Below, in pieces: positions 11,698 to 22,505 of a stretch of 64,000 nt of DNA (the first letter of the stretch is position 1; each line of letters opens with the position of its first letter). The position numbers and the translations under genes were made by a program. The DNA lies in contig OW203766.1 of the NCBI GenBank assembly GCA_934045905.1, positions 28,266,309-28,330,308 of the forward strand, read 5' to 3'. Under the pieces are notes generated by a model. That model did not search any database and had not been told where the DNA came from. It was given only the letters and a program-made list of their open reading frames with translations. Source of the DNA: Leuctra nigra (taxonomy: Eukaryota > Arthropoda > Insecta > Plecoptera > Leuctridae).

Positions 11698-12015
11698 ACC
11701 CAGGTTGCTCTGCTGGAGAACATTCCTGCCGACAACGTCTGTCTCTACTGCAGCGGCGCACCGCTGAGTTCCGACGAGCTGGTTGGAAGTCTGTCGTCGA
11801 GCAGTCTCGATGCCACCGTGTCGCTCCTCGGAGGAAAGGTCCACGGCTCTTTGGCTCGTGCCGGCAAGGTCAAGGGTCAGACTCCCAAGGTCGAGAAGCA
11901 AGAAAAGAAGAAGAAGAAGACCGGTCGAGCCAAGCGACGAATCCAATACAACCGACGATTCGTCAACGTCGTCCAAGGATTCGGCCGCAGGAGGGGACCG
12001 AATGCCAACTCATAG
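11698..12015 (+). CDS. RpS30: FUBI-RPS30 (FAU) coding exon 2
   Basis: Acceptor CTTTCAG, phase 0, joins directly to coding exon 1 to give a 130-residue precursor. Residues 26-71 complete the ubiquitin-like domain ([20 protein letters not shown] and on), ending in LLGG. Cleavage after GG releases eS30, which begins [20 protein letters not shown], runs through a basic [12 protein letters not shown] stretch and ends RRGPNANS, the invariant eS30 C-terminus. It is a small 40S-subunit protein near the mRNA entry and decoding region. Length matches the family (about 133). Other frames over this exon are shadows. Confidence 0.97.
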   Translation, partial: TQVALLENIPADNVCLYCSGAPLSSDELVGSLSSSSLDATVSLLGGKVHGSLARAGKVKGQTPKVEKQEKKKKKTGRAKRRIQYNRRFVNVVQGFGRRRGPNANS

Positions 12016-12448
12016 GAATATTATCTGATTTATAAATTTCTTGATTCTCTAATCTTAATGTTGACATTTTAATTGTAAATCGCTAAGACAACAGTAAAAT
12101 GTGAACCTTGGTTTCTGAATGAAAAATCATTACTTTTTTTTCAACATTTTTCCTTGTACTCTTTCCTGTTCTTGCATAATTATGGGCTACATACAAACAA
12201 CTTTTGTCTTATTATGTCAACAAAATTGGTTGGAAGTAACTGCTGATGGGTTGAACATTGTTGTCAGCAAGAAATGTATGTAACGTGGGTTTGTTGGTCT
12301 GACACCTAAAAAGATCTCTTTTGAATGACCAGGGGGGTCACTCTTGAAACTGTTGGACAGGTTTACCAGGGGCGGCCAATGTTATTTCTTATGGCACTAC
12401 GAGCTAACCTGATTCGTGAAAGACCCCCTGAACTATTGCATTTGGAAC
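12016..12448 (+). other. RpS30 3' flank
   Basis: Downstream of the eS30 stop. It contains the 3' untranslated region; I see no canonical AATAAA close to the stop, and T-rich sequence around 12130. No gene recognised. Confidence 0.5.
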
Positions 12449-12450
12449 TA

Positions 12451-12794
12451 CCGTATTTACTCGCATATAAGCCGCACCCCAGTTTTTGGAAATCTGTTTT
12501 TGAAAAACACTTTGTATGCGAAAATAAGCCGCAGATATATACCGAAAATAACCAGGCTATACTTGTATCTATTATACACTTGAGTTGAGTGACAGGTCAT
12601 TAGAGGACATTGACAAGGGTTGACAAGTGGTGGCTGAGGTTATCTGGAGATGAGGCAATCCCCAGAACCTGTCCTGAATACCCCTAGCATGCAAAATGGG
12701 AAAAATCGTTTTTGCGCGCGAATATTAGCCGCAGTAGGATTTCAAGGTAGTAAATAATTGAATATACCCGTGGCTTATATGCGAGTAAATACGG
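12451..12794. mobile_element. MITE F with TA target duplication
   Basis: Terminal inverted repeats CCGTATTTACTCGCATATAA and TTATATGCGAGTAAATACGG, flanked by TA on both sides. A second inverted phrase, AATAAGCCGCAG / AATATTAGCCGCAG, lies inside. The TA duplication and 25 bp ends fit the Tc1/mariner-pogo superfamily. At 344 bp it is non-autonomous. Confidence 0.8.
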
Positions 12795-12796
12795 TA

Positions 12797-13701
12797 TGTT
12801 TTCCAGTTGTCTCTGGGCAGAACAGACAATTTCATAATTGGTTTGATTATTGAAATGAACTTCGTTATTAACTTCGAGCACTGTGCTAACATTTCATTTT
12901 AAAAGGAGAATTGATTTAAATTAATTAAATTTAACTTATTTTGGTTTCTGATTTGAACTAGGAAGAATAAACTTGGATTTTAACTTACTGCCAGGTACTA
13001 ATAACATTTTTAGACTGATTATCTAACGATTTGTTTGAAGTAAATATTTCAAATATTTATTTCTAAGTGAAAATAATTGGGAGTTAATTTCTGCTAAACT
13101 TGTTCGGTAATGCACCTCGACTACCAGCGCCGCTCTAAGTCCTCGGAAATTCTGCTGAATTAGCCCTTCACACCGCTATCAAGCTACATACTGTTGAGTT
13201 ACATCTCGGATTACACCCCGGCTATTCAAAAAGTACTTGGAAACATGCATAATCAAGTTAGGTAATTTCTTGCTGAAAAATGTAGTTTTTCATGTGGATT
13301 TATTTTAATATATATTTTGAAATGTGAAGTTTACCCATTTCCATCTGCCCTCCAAAAGAGGAGTGGGAACGGCTTGAAATTTTAGGAAAAACTCACTTGT
13401 TTTATCAATACTTTTTTTAATTTTGTGATTTGAATCACTACTAGGTGCAGAATGCTCCAAACTGCTCTGTTCCATCGCTAGGTACTGCTAGAGAAGAGCT
13501 TTATTCACCGCTTTTTGACATTTCAAAATGCTAGATCTGGTAGCAAACCCGCTAAATTGGTAACACTGATCATGTTCTACCATTCCAGATAAAAAGTAGG
13601 TAACTGAAGCCAAAAAAATGTAGTATTCTGTTAAAGAGATGTTTTATTGTTTTATACTGTAATAAAATTTATTAGGTAATAGTACAGGAGCAAATGTAAT
13701 T
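12797..13701. other. Intergenic, no gene seen
   Basis: AT-rich sequence between MITE F and the long inverted repeat. Open frames are short and unremarkable. Confidence 0.4.
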
Positions 13702-14365
13702 CCGCTCGATTGGAGTGCCGAAATTGATTTTTTTTTATAATTATCGATTGTTTACATCATTCTTAATATTACCTGACGTGCCTTCAATTTTTTTGGTGGC
13801 TATATCTTGGAAAATATGTCCGAAAACGTAAATTTTACAAATTATTTAAGTGTTGGTAGAGGAAAAGTTGAAAAATTATTTGATAATATAATTATAATTC
13901 ACTAAAACTAACTCAAATATGAGGACTTGAAAAAAAAAATACGCCGTAAACAAATTTCTTTAAAAAAAATTAATTTTAATTTTATTTTAAACGCATATTG
14001 TTTACAATGAAATTGTCTACAAATTTTAAGTATACATAATTTAGTCTAAGTCCACGCGTTTCATAATAAATTGAGAGCAAAAAAACACAGAAACGTGATT
14101 GGTCAACTCCAACAATGAAAAAATAAAATTCGTTCACGGCGTATTTTTTTTTCAAGTCCCCATAGTTGAGTTAGTTTTAGTGAATTATTTCATAATTTTT
14201 CAACATTTCCTTTACCAACCATTAAATACTTGGTAAAATTTACGTTTTCCGCCATATTTTCCAAGATGGCAACCAACAAAATTGAAGGCACGTCAGGAAA
14301 TATTAAGAATGATGTAAACAATCGATAATTATGAAAAAATCAATTTTGGCACTCCAATCGAGCGG
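13702..14365. mobile_element. Long inverted-repeat (foldback) element G
   Basis: Begins CCGCTCGATTGGAGTGCC and ends GGCACTCCAATCGAGCGG. The arms match inwards for roughly 250 bp with few mismatches: for example GTTTACATCATTCTTAATATT pairs with its complement near 14300, and TACGCCGTAAAC with CACGGCGTA. Only about 130-150 bp of spacer remains. No transposase is encoded. The RNA would form a long hairpin. Confidence 0.8.
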
Positions 14366-14588
14366 AAAGCATTTTTTCTACACTTGAGCCTACACTATAA
14401 TTGTTAAGAGTGAAATGTGAACTTTGGCAACAATCTAGACTGAATATATGAACTGATTAAATTATGAAAAGTTGTTTTTCATATGAAAGGTTTTATCTCA
14501 GGCGCCTAAAATACATATGACGGGAAACATGATTGCCTAGGAAGATAATGGAGGGGGGGGGGGGGGGTTGGGCGGAGGGCCCTCCAGC

Positions 14589-14892
14589 CAGGCGCGTAGG
14601 AACTACTTTCATCATGGGGGGGGGGGGGGATTGTTGCGACACCTGAAAGGGGGGTCTGGGGGGCAAAGCCCCCCAGTTTTAGCCTCGCAGGGCGTTTTTT
14701 AGAATTTAAACCAATTAAAAGTGAACTGAAGCTATAAACCCTCCAATTGTTGCCGCGCAGGGCATTTTTTTAGAATTTAAACAATTTTTAAGAGATTTTT
14801 ATACACTAAACGTAATTTTGCATGGTGAATGGGGGGTCAGCCTGCTCGAGTGGGGGGGGGGGATAATCCCCCCCCCCCTTCCTAAGCGCCTG
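14589..14892. mobile_element. MITE E, copy 2 (hAT-like)
   Basis: Ends CAGGCGCGTAGGAA and TTCCTAAGCGCCTG with a perfect 8 bp duplication CCTCCAGC at 14581-14588 and 14893-14900. Both ends carry long G or C homopolymers (near 14618 and 14851-14879), which make the arms pair almost completely. Interior phrases GCAGGGCGTTTTTTAGAATTT are repeated twice. Confidence 0.85.
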
Positions 14893-15129
14893 CCTCCAGC
14901 AGCAAGTGGGTTCGGGGCGCTTAGCCCCGGAAAATATTTGATTTCATAAATTAAATTTATTTGGTGCATTTTGACGTGATTTCTAGCCAACTTATATTTC
15001 GAGAAATAGCGGTTAAAATGACTCTGTATTGAACAAATATTCGGAAACAGATATATTTTCATAATAAATCGAAATACCTAGTGAATACACAAATATTTTG
15101 GAAAAGGCTTGCATTGACAGATAAACGTA

Positions 15130-15214
15130 AATTCCAAATCTCTCTGCGGACCACCAAAATTTCCTCGCGGACCACCAGTGGTCCACGAACCACTGGTTGG
15201 CGACCGCTGCTCTA
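15130..15214 (-). mobile_element. hAT-like element terminal fragment
   Basis: Read on the minus strand it begins CAGCGGTCGCCAACCAGTGG and continues into a GTGGTCCGCG-type repeat, resembling SPIN/Buster-type hAT ends. The partner end was not located, so this is a truncated copy. Confidence 0.5.
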
Positions 15215-16756
15215 GACGACTTGGATGCCCTTGTGCTGAGGGACTAAGTTGTCCCGATGTGGTGTTTTCATCCCCGAAATGTCAGTTGGCTATGCTAATA
15301 GTAATGTGGCAGTAAAACAATATTGTTTTCCTTTAATAACATTCATAATACCTATTTCTGACGCTGCTTAGATGTACCTACTACCTAGATTCTTTGTTTG
15401 ACTTGGGTAGAAACAAAAGTTTTCAATGCTGTACGAGTTTCTCAACATCCGGGAGTATTCAAATAGGTAGTAGGTAATTGTTTTGCTGCTGAAAGATTCC
15501 ACTTCAACAGGTTTAAAGTTAAATCATCCTTTGCTGCATGCTGGTACAAGAAATAAGATTTATTGATTAATAATACAGAGGATTTTTCTAGGCCAAGCCA
15601 GCCCGTAAAACTACACAATAGTAGGTAAACTACTACTTCATGATTAAGTTCTATTAGAAAATGGATATTTGACAATAAAGAAAAAATAAGATCCAATCAG
15701 CTGAGCCTCATTAATTTATTGACTGCTGGCCAGGACCCCAAGTCTTGTAATAGGCGTTTTGATACCGTTCGCGATTTCATTGTTGAAAACTTGGAAAAGT
15801 TGACAACTAAGCCTTGGCCTTTTTCTTTTTTACGTTTTAAACAGTGAAAACGCAAACGGTTTGAAAACGATGATTTCAAGACTTGGACTCTTGGGGACCT
15901 AGTTTTGAGATCGGTGGAGAGCTCGCATAATCGAGCGTGACGTCAAAGTGGCGTCCGTCCGAAATATATAGCATCCAATAAGTTAAATCAGTATATTGTT
16001 TTGTTTTGTCTGACGTCAGGCGGCCGTGAATCCGTATGATATTTGACTTGAACGATCTCGAAAATAGGTCCCCTTGGGCCATAATATGTAAGACTTCTTT
16101 AAGGATCTTGTTGCTCACTGGCCGCAATAAATATAATACAAAGAATGGGCCAATAAGTTGCAAAAATATTTTCAAAATGCTTGACTGTGCTCTAACTGTG
16201 CGTTGGTACATTACATTACTGATTCATATTGAAATAAATAGATTAACTTAATAACAAGCATATTAGTAAACATTTACAATATTAACATTTCAAGGAATAA
16301 AAATGATTTTTTCCTCTATAACTATTTTACACTTTCTACATGTATCATGTGATTCTTTGGTCGATAATAAATAATAATACAATCAGTGGAAGCGCTGTGG
16401 GAGCATGGCCACTGAGAACAGTGCAGAACTGTGATAAATTTCGCAGACTTCATACCCTAACTAAAGCAATGCCATCATTCATCGAGCATAGGCATTATAA
16501 ATTTATTAATTTAACCTTTGTAAAACGATTGAAATGAGAATGTATAGGAAACTAAATGCTTCTACAACAGCATAATGAATGTGAAGAGATGTTCTTGAAA
16601 ATGACGAGTATTTTAATTAATCTAGTGCTTCTAGCGATCTAGAATGTGAATAATATTGCTTATTGAAATTTTAGGTAAAAAAAAAAATCTGGTAGTAGAA
16701 TAGTTCAAGTATAATAATTAATAAGCTACTTAATTAAAAGATCTGGTAATATATTT
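15215..16756. other. Intergenic with unassigned minus-strand open frames
   Basis: Three consecutive minus-strand frames (16211-15876, 15879-15697, 15696-15442) are longer than expected for such AT-rich DNA. They share no reading frame and show no domain I recognise. Two TGACGTCA-like words at 15938 and 16011 lie near each other. Probably non-coding or a decayed element. Confidence 0.3.
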
Positions 16757-17039
16757 TTATGCTGGAGCCAACTCCATATGACTTTTCCAGTCCTGAGGCA
16801 TCAATTCATCGAGTCTCTTATCGAGGAAGTGAACCTTGGAGCCAAGTTGATGGAGAGTCGCTTCGATGTCGGCCTGTCGTCGAGATTGCAACTCCGGAAC
16901 AAGAGATTCCACACGCTCCACTCGCTTCTCTAGACTAGCCAGTTTACCTCGTACAATGTTGGCGTAAGACGGGGGCAGGGCCGTTCGAGCTGACGCAATG
17001 CCACTTTGATTCACTCGCATCACATCCAGAAACAATGGT
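16757..17039 (-). CDS. Small PB1/UBL-coiled-coil protein, exon 3
   Basis: Acceptor TTGCTTCAG at 17040. The exon adds residues 84-177 to the stop. After PLFLDVMRVNQSG and a short linker comes a heptad-like helix (KLASLEKRVERVESLVPELQ, then RRQADIEATLHQLGSKVHFL), predicted coiled coil, probably for dimerisation or assembly. It ends HMELAPA. Function unknown; a scaffold or small cytoskeletal/centrosomal factor would fit the architecture, but that is inference. Confidence 0.7.
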
Positions 17040-17124
17040 CTGAAGCAAGAAGTTGTTCAATACAATTAGCAACACTTCTAATTAGGTACTTATAAATATC
17101 ATAAGTCAACAACAAGTGGCATAC

Positions 17125-17320
17125 TTTTCCTTTGTGTTCCCGTGAAGCAAGTAGGAAAATGTCAGAAGTGTGCCGTCCAGCCTACGAAGTTTCATCACCT
17201 CGTTGCCATCCTCACGAAGCCCAATGCTCGACCTTATTCGGGACTTAACCTCCGTGAAATTGATACCAAGTGGCAGCAGAATGTATTGCAGTGAGGAACT
17301 AACATCATTTCCAGTAGAAC
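17125..17320 (-). CDS. Small PB1/UBL-coiled-coil protein, exon 2
   Basis: Residues 19-84: SSLQYILLPLGINFTEVKSR, an IGLRED segment, then VMKLRRLDGTLLTFSYLLHG. The order (strand, helix with basic residues, a K-LRR-LDG strand, a hydrophobic segment) suits a ubiquitin-fold domain such as PB1. Acceptor ATTCTTTAG; donor AAAAGTATGC. Phases at both ends fit the neighbouring exons exactly, which strongly supports a real gene. Confidence 0.65.
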
Positions 17321-17411
17321 CTAAAGAATATTCATTTCATTACAAATTGATATAAATACAATATGTTTTGAGGTTATTGGAATGCATAATACAGACACTT
17401 GAGTAACTTAC

Positions 17412-17466
17412 CACTTTGTTCTTTGTCGTACCTTCTAACTACAATCCACACTTCAACAGACTCCAT
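17412..17466 (-). CDS. Small PB1/UBL-coiled-coil protein, exon 1
   Basis: Starts at ATG 17466 and encodes MESVEVWIVVRRYDKEQS before a GGTAAGTT donor. The first strand (VEVWIVVRRYD) looks like the opening beta strand of a PB1 or ubiquitin-like domain. It joins in phase (1) to the exon ending at 17320. The whole predicted protein is 177 residues. No named orthologue comes to mind. Confidence 0.6.
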
Positions 17467-17529
17467 ACCTGACGACAATTTGTTGTGATGTGTCCTTAAC
17501 AATTATTCTACAGGTGGTTTAATTTCTGA

Positions 17530-17645
17530 ACGATCAATACGACGTCAGTGACGTCTATTACGTCAATGAATGACCTTGATATTCGACGCCACCGCCCTCT
17601 AGGCTTTGATCGACTACCCAATGAAAAGGCGCGAAATTTTAACTT
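17530..17645 (-). promoter_or_regulatory. Promoter of the PB1/coiled-coil gene with CRE and E2F-like sites
   Basis: Within 180 bp upstream of the start codon are GACGTCA, TGACGTC and TACGTCA words at 17541-17566 (CREB/ATF-like). Further up stand a CCAAT box and, on the minus strand, TTTCGCGCC at about 17629-17637, an E2F consensus. No TATA box. This suggests a broadly expressed or cell-cycle-linked gene. Confidence 0.45.
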
Positions 17646-18354
17646 CAAGCATAAACATAGAATAAAAAATACAAATTCTTTCTTCTATGATTAAATTTAC
17701 AAAGTATGGTCTATGGATAACAAAAATTTTAGATTTTAGATCAGGTACTGGAACCGAATGAACAAAATGGTGTATTTTTTGGAACCAGAACCACTAACCA
17801 GAATCGAAATCCCTGTTAATTTTTGAGAATTACTGTTTGACATTTTTGACTTAGTAATTCAATTAATAAAATGTGCTTGTGAGTTCCAAATAGTTTAAAT
17901 TGTCAGAAACCTATTGGAAACCATAGAGATTTACGTTATCTCTATGTGGAAACCACATGGAGCCGAAAAGGAACCGGAATCGGAACCGATACTTAAAAAA
18001 ATAAAACCTCCAGTCCCTATTTTCGTTATCATGCAAAGGATTGAAGATGATTGAAGGTTGTAAAACAAAAGGTATTTAAGGAAGATGATATTTTTATTCG
18101 TTTCAGGTTGAAATACACTTTAAAATCCATTAAACACTTTTTTTACAGTTACGATAGTCAGAAAGCAGAATAGTTATTCGGCAAGGAAGACACATTGAAA
18201 TCTCTATAATTACCCTACTTGAATTCGAATTCAATTATACGATATAATTAGGTCCCAATCAGCTGATGAAACTAGATACGTCTTAGGTCATCTTTATTTG
18301 CATTTGACTAGATTGTTTTCTAATAGCACAAAGAATACACATGTTCCTCTGTTG
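17646..18354. other. Intergenic, repeat-derived
   Basis: AT-rich. 17740-18000 holds several GGAACCGGAAT-type words in both orientations, suggesting an old repeat. No gene. Confidence 0.35.
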
Positions 18355-18585
18355 TCAAACGGCGCTTGTTGAATTGTTTGACCACACATCTGGAGATGAT
18401 GATTCTCGAGAGCAGCAGTCGCAGTCGCCCAAGTTGATGGTGATGTTCTTGAGCTTTCCGCTGTGCTCGTCTCCGCTAGGTTCGCTTACGTCCTCCTCGA
18501 TGATGTGCGGCGTCGTGCACTTCGTCGTCTGGTTCAGCAGGTCGCGGGGACTAAGTTGAACCCATTCCCCAGGAGCGACGATCTC
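18355..18585 (-). CDS. Unassigned gene, terminal exon
   Basis: Acceptor TGTCCACAG then 76 codons to a stop. The protein starts EIVAPGEWVQLSPRDLLNQ and continues as an acidic, Ser/Asn-rich tail with a CDCC cluster, ending NNSTSAV. G/C-rich codon use contrasts sharply with the flanking intergenic DNA. It joins in phase 0 to the exon at 20079-20212. I do not recognise the family. The tail is probably intracellular or disordered. Confidence 0.55.
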   Translation of the reverse strand, partial: EIVAPGEWVQLSPRDLLNQTTKCTTPHIIEEDVSEPSGDEHSGKLKNITINLGDCDCCSRESSSPDVWSNNSTSAV

Positions 18586-20078
18586 CTGTGGACAGTGATG
18601 ACGTTGTGGCATTAGACATAATTACAAACTTTGGACACATGAAAATATTATATTGATTTCATTTCCTTTTTGACAAATTGACAAAACAAAACGGCATTTC
18701 GATTCAAGGGCGTTTTTCCACCCAGCCCAGACTGTGTCTGTAGTACTAAGAAGAAGTGAACATTGGTACATAAATCAGGAAATTAAAACAAAGATAAGAA
18801 GATATGCCAAGTTTCCATGCATAATATTAGATTATGATTAGATTAGATAAGAAGTCACGAAGTTTAATTAGAAGTTTAATAGGCACCGAGAGTTCGCCAC
18901 GAGTGAGAGAAATTAGCAACTTTTGTGGGAAGATCGTCAACTGTTTTATTTCTCATTGGCCGTGACCTAGCAACCGATCAGATGTCAACAAATGTACTCA
19001 AAATATTTCGGAATCAAAATAAGTCGCGCAAATTAATATTGTGATCAGATTCAGTGAAATTGTGAACACTTTATTATTAATATTTTGTAGGCGAATAAAC
19101 ATTAGATAAACATGTGTAAATTTCAAGGAGTGATAATGCGTAATATGTGCAGCAACATAACATATAACTGCAGCGACTTGGACGCCTTGCCAAAAGGTAA
19201 GCTTCCTTCCCACAGATTAGGTGGCTCTGTCTGTACTTTTTACAGTGCCATCTGTTGTCTAAACACGCTGCCTATTGTCATGTTTTCTTGTTTTGTACAT
19301 CTTACTTCATTGCTCATGGCATCAGATATTGATTTATAGTTCTTGAGTACAATAAAATTATTGTACTGAAATTAAATTAACTTTATTAAAAATAAAATTT
19401 AATAAAATGTATTGTACTGCAAGTAAATTTATTGTACTGCAAGTACAATAAATCATCTAATCATCATCATCTTCATCATCATCGACCCCATAATCTTATT
19501 TAGGTCAACATTAATTGTATATTTTACCAATTGTTTTATTGAAACTCCATGTTCGTAATTTTAAATTGTTATTCTAATTTGATTTTATAGCTATTGATTT
19601 TATAGCCATTGATTTTATAGTTATTTATTTTATTAACGCAAGGGGAAATGGCAATCATTTTATAATGACAGTGTTTTATTAGTACCTATTTATAAAAGTT
19701 TTTCTCTCTGACTGATGCAATGAGCAATGAAATAAGATATATAAAACAAGAAATCATGACAATTAAATTATAATAAATAAATATTATGCATGAAAAATAT
19801 ATTGAGGTTGTGCAGAATAATGTAAATGGTGAGGATGAAGAATCTAAGTATCTTACGCGGGCTCCTTTTCATGTGGCTTATTGTGCGATTTTTACAAAAA
19901 AATCAATATACGATATTTAATTTGTCAAAATTTATATTAAGTATGGTAAAAAAAATTAATCGCATTATTAGCATAATCTTCACCAATCAGGAGCCAACTT
20001 TCCCACGTAACTCCTCCCAACACGGGAAACCAGGCTTCTGATTGATCGACGCAAAAAGTAAAGGGTTGATTTCCCTAC
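18586..20078. other. Intron of the unassigned gene; possible plus-strand promoter inside
   Basis: About 1.5 kb between the two exons, AT-rich. It contains ATTGG (CCAAT box) and an X-box-like GTGACCTAGCAACC at 18955-18976, then a candidate plus-strand first exon at 19112. Tandem TTTTATAG-type words occur at 19585-19635. Confidence 0.4.
19112..19196 (+). CDS. Possible first coding exon (weak)
   Basis: ATG followed by 28 codons (MCKFQGVIMRNMCSNITYNC and on to DALPK) and a good donor AAAAGGTAAGC. It lies 140 bp downstream of the CCAAT/X-box-like sequence. No downstream partner exon was found, and it would sit inside the intron of the minus-strand gene, so confidence is low. Confidence 0.2.
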
Positions 20079-20212
20079 CTTGTTACACGGCTTCTGCTGC
20101 GCTTGAAGTTGGTTCACCTGATTCTTGACCAGCAGGAGCAGAAGTTCGTTGCCAGTCTGACACGACAGTGTTCGACTCTCCACCCTCCTCTCCCGACCTC
20201 CTGGTGTCAGTC
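20079..20212 (-). CDS. Unassigned gene, penultimate exon
   Basis: Acceptor TTGTCTTCAG at 20213, donor AAGGTAGGG. In frame it reads LTPGGRERRVESRTLSCQTG then NELLLLLVKNQVNQLQAQQK, a short leucine/glutamine-rich amphipathic helix likely to form a coiled coil, followed by PCNK and, after splicing, EIVAPGEW. Upstream exons were not found. The first ~35 bases are part of the repeat unit of the array at 20176-20680. A coiled-coil scaffold is plausible; function unknown. Confidence 0.5.
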
Positions 20213-20680
20213 CTGAAGACAAGGTCATTGTTACAAGGAGTTGGTCGACTTCAACCCCACGGCGTCAGGAGGGTGAGGGGGGACTCTCTACTCTCCTCTC
20301 CCGACCTCCTGGTGTCAGTCCTGAAGACAAGATCATTGTTATAGGAGTTGGTCGACATCACGGGCGCCGTCAGGAGGGTGAGGGCGGACTCTCCACTCTC
20401 CTCTCCCGACCTCCTGGTGTCAGTCCTGAAGACAAGGTCATTGTTACAAGGAGTTGGTCGACATCACGGGCGCCGTCAGGAGGGTGAGGGGGGACTCTCC
20501 ACTCTCCTCTCCCGACCTCCTGGTGTCAGTCCTGAAGACAAGGTCATTGTTACAAGGAGTTGGTCGACATCCCGGGCGCCGTCAGGAGGGTGAGGGGGGA
20601 CTCTCCACTCTCCTCTCCCGACCTCCTGGTGTCAGTCCTGAAGACAAGGTCATTGTTACAAGGAGTTGGTCGACTTGGTA
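20176..20680. repeat. 106 bp minisatellite over an exon boundary (5 copies)
   Basis: Five copies of a 105-108 bp unit, each containing (minus strand) the acceptor GTCTTCAG and the first part of the exon ending at 20212. The unit is not a multiple of three. The last four copies are nearly identical and the exon-bearing copy is the most different. Plus-strand frames of 80-90 codons across it are by-products. Confidence 0.9.
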
Positions 20681-21474
20681 TGAGCATCGTGACGGGGTTT
20701 TGGGTAAGAGGGCTCATTCATTCGGGTTATTGTAGACTTGTGTGCTCTTTACATCAAATTATTGGAATCATTTTTCAAACGCACTTAGAAACAATTGCAG
20801 GTGTTCCCTTATGATCATTGACCAGCAATAAAAAAATGTTTATGTTCTTTCTATGATCATTAAAATGTACACTTCTTAGGTACAATATGTAGTATATTGG
20901 TTCCACGTTCGATTTCAAAGGACGACTTTCCTCAAAGAAATATACCTCAGTCGGAGGAAATTTTGTTACAACAAAATTCGTTCTAGACAGTGGAGGGGGG
21001 GGGGGGGGGTTATATACAAAAGACAATTAAAGCTTGTTAAAGAAAGAACTATCCTCCTTCTAAAATAAATGTTTTAGCATTGACGTCCTATATGCGTTTT
21101 CTTGGAAGAATTTGTTATTAGAAAGTATACAGAGTCTTGATTACCACTTAGTTCAAAATTAGTCGAGTTTTTACCATGGCCTGTTTACGAATGTTCGTGC
21201 CAAGTTTAATTCCGACAAGTGTGTGTACTGTACACATTGATGATTCTAATGTTCTAATGATGAAGCTGACAGATGCTTGTTGAAGCGGCGGCGATCGCAC
21301 AATACGCTGAAAGTGAATATTTATTCACAAGTCTACATCTAGCGCGGTTTCTGGACTTGTGACTGAGTAATATAAAAATTGCTTGATGTTGACGATGTTG
21401 GTGAGATGATGTTGATCTTGATGACGATGACAGGACAGTGATGTTGATGATAATGATGATAGGACAATGGGGAT
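20681..21474. other. Intergenic, no gene seen
   Basis: AT-rich sequence with a run of about 16 G at 20995-21010. Nothing coding recognised. Confidence 0.4.
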
Positions 21475-21480
21475 GGTGAC

Positions 21481-21536
<56 letters not shown>

Positions 21537-21650
21537 CGATGTTGATCTTGATGACGATGACAGGACATTGATGTTGATGATAATGATGATAGGACAATGG
21601 GGATGGTGACGATGATGATGATGATGATGATGATGATGTTGATGATGATG
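21475..21650. repeat. Two (GAT)n microsatellites in a duplicated block
   Basis: Runs of GAT/ATG at about 21479-21535 and 21607-21640. Each is preceded by the same 100 bp segment with GATGACGATGACAGGACA and GATAGGACAATGGGGATGGT, so the block was duplicated with its microsatellite. His- or Ser-rich frames on the minus strand are artefacts. Confidence 0.85.
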
Positions 21651-21755
21651 GATGGGCGGAACAGGCACGGAAGCAGAGTGACCATGTGCCCGAGGTCATG
21701 GTACACCAAGTCCGTCATTATTCGCTTAACTATTACGTAACGAGAATCCAAGGTC

Positions 21756-22123
21756 TTTATATAACCATGTGACTACATGCACCAAGGATTGGATTCCAGC
21801 ATCACTTCTGTCAGTTGCGTTTCAGCTGTCATCGAGCATCTACTGTCGCATACATTCACAGGTTAGTGGCTCGATTCTGTTTCTCTTATCAGCGACAGTG
21901 AAAACACTGCTTATCTTATCAGACTATCATTGCTAGCTTTATTAGTTTTACCAGGTTAATGGAGTGATCGTGTTTTGAACATTTATTTCAATTTAGTTGA
22001 TTAGGTAAGTAAGTAAGTAATTAATTTTTTTTTTGATACAGTCTAGAATTCAAATCAGAGGGGAAGGAAGAGCCTCTGAATGAGGACCTCGGCTGGAAAG
22101 CAGTTATCGTCCCGTCTCGTTGA
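21756..22123 (+). CDS. Possible two-exon small gene (weak)
   Basis: A TATA-like TTTATATAA at 21756 precedes ATG 21776. The frame runs 28 codons to TTCACAG before GTTAGT, and would continue from a CTAG acceptor near 22052 as EFKSEGKEEPLNEDLG then WKAVIVPSR and stop, in phase. The second part has clearly coding-like codon use. TATA-to-ATG spacing is short, so the first exon may instead be non-coding. Product about 53 residues, unknown. Confidence 0.25.
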
Positions 22124-22505
22124 AGATAGACTAGATGTTAAAGCGACAAAGTTGTGGAGAATGAATTGCAGATTATGCAGCGTTGACCACTTATTTGAAA
22201 TTTTTAATCACCTTAAAGTTATAAGTAGTTAGATGTTGCGTAATTATTGAGTAAATAAAACTAATAATTTTAAAAATTGGTTCAACGACGCTTAAACTAG
22301 ATTTAATTTCAAGCAACTTTGCTCTTGAAACTTTTTTTCTAACTTGATCGGTAGAGGCACAATTTGCTTTCTCACACCATCAATGTTATGAGTTTTGCAT
22401 AAAACCAGGGGCACTGAAACCGACTGAAGTTGCAAGTAAACATTCTGGGAGTTCCAGTAACGGTGTGGAAGGGGATGATGGGAGGGTCCTAAGAGACAGC
22501 ATGGA

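Noticed and set aside
15442..16211. Three consecutive minus-strand ORFs that might be a gene
   Set aside because: Different frames, no splice sites joining them in phase, no motif recognised. Kept only as an intergenic note.
20348..20814. Plus-strand repeat-protein-like ORFs (VDITGAVRRVRADSPLSS type)
   Set aside because: The unit is 106 bp, so the frame shifts each repeat. The minus strand carries the exon with proper splice sites.
21254..21751. His- and Ser-rich minus-strand ORFs up to 165 codons
   Set aside because: They are produced by two GAT microsatellites and their duplicated flanks; no domain outside the repeat.
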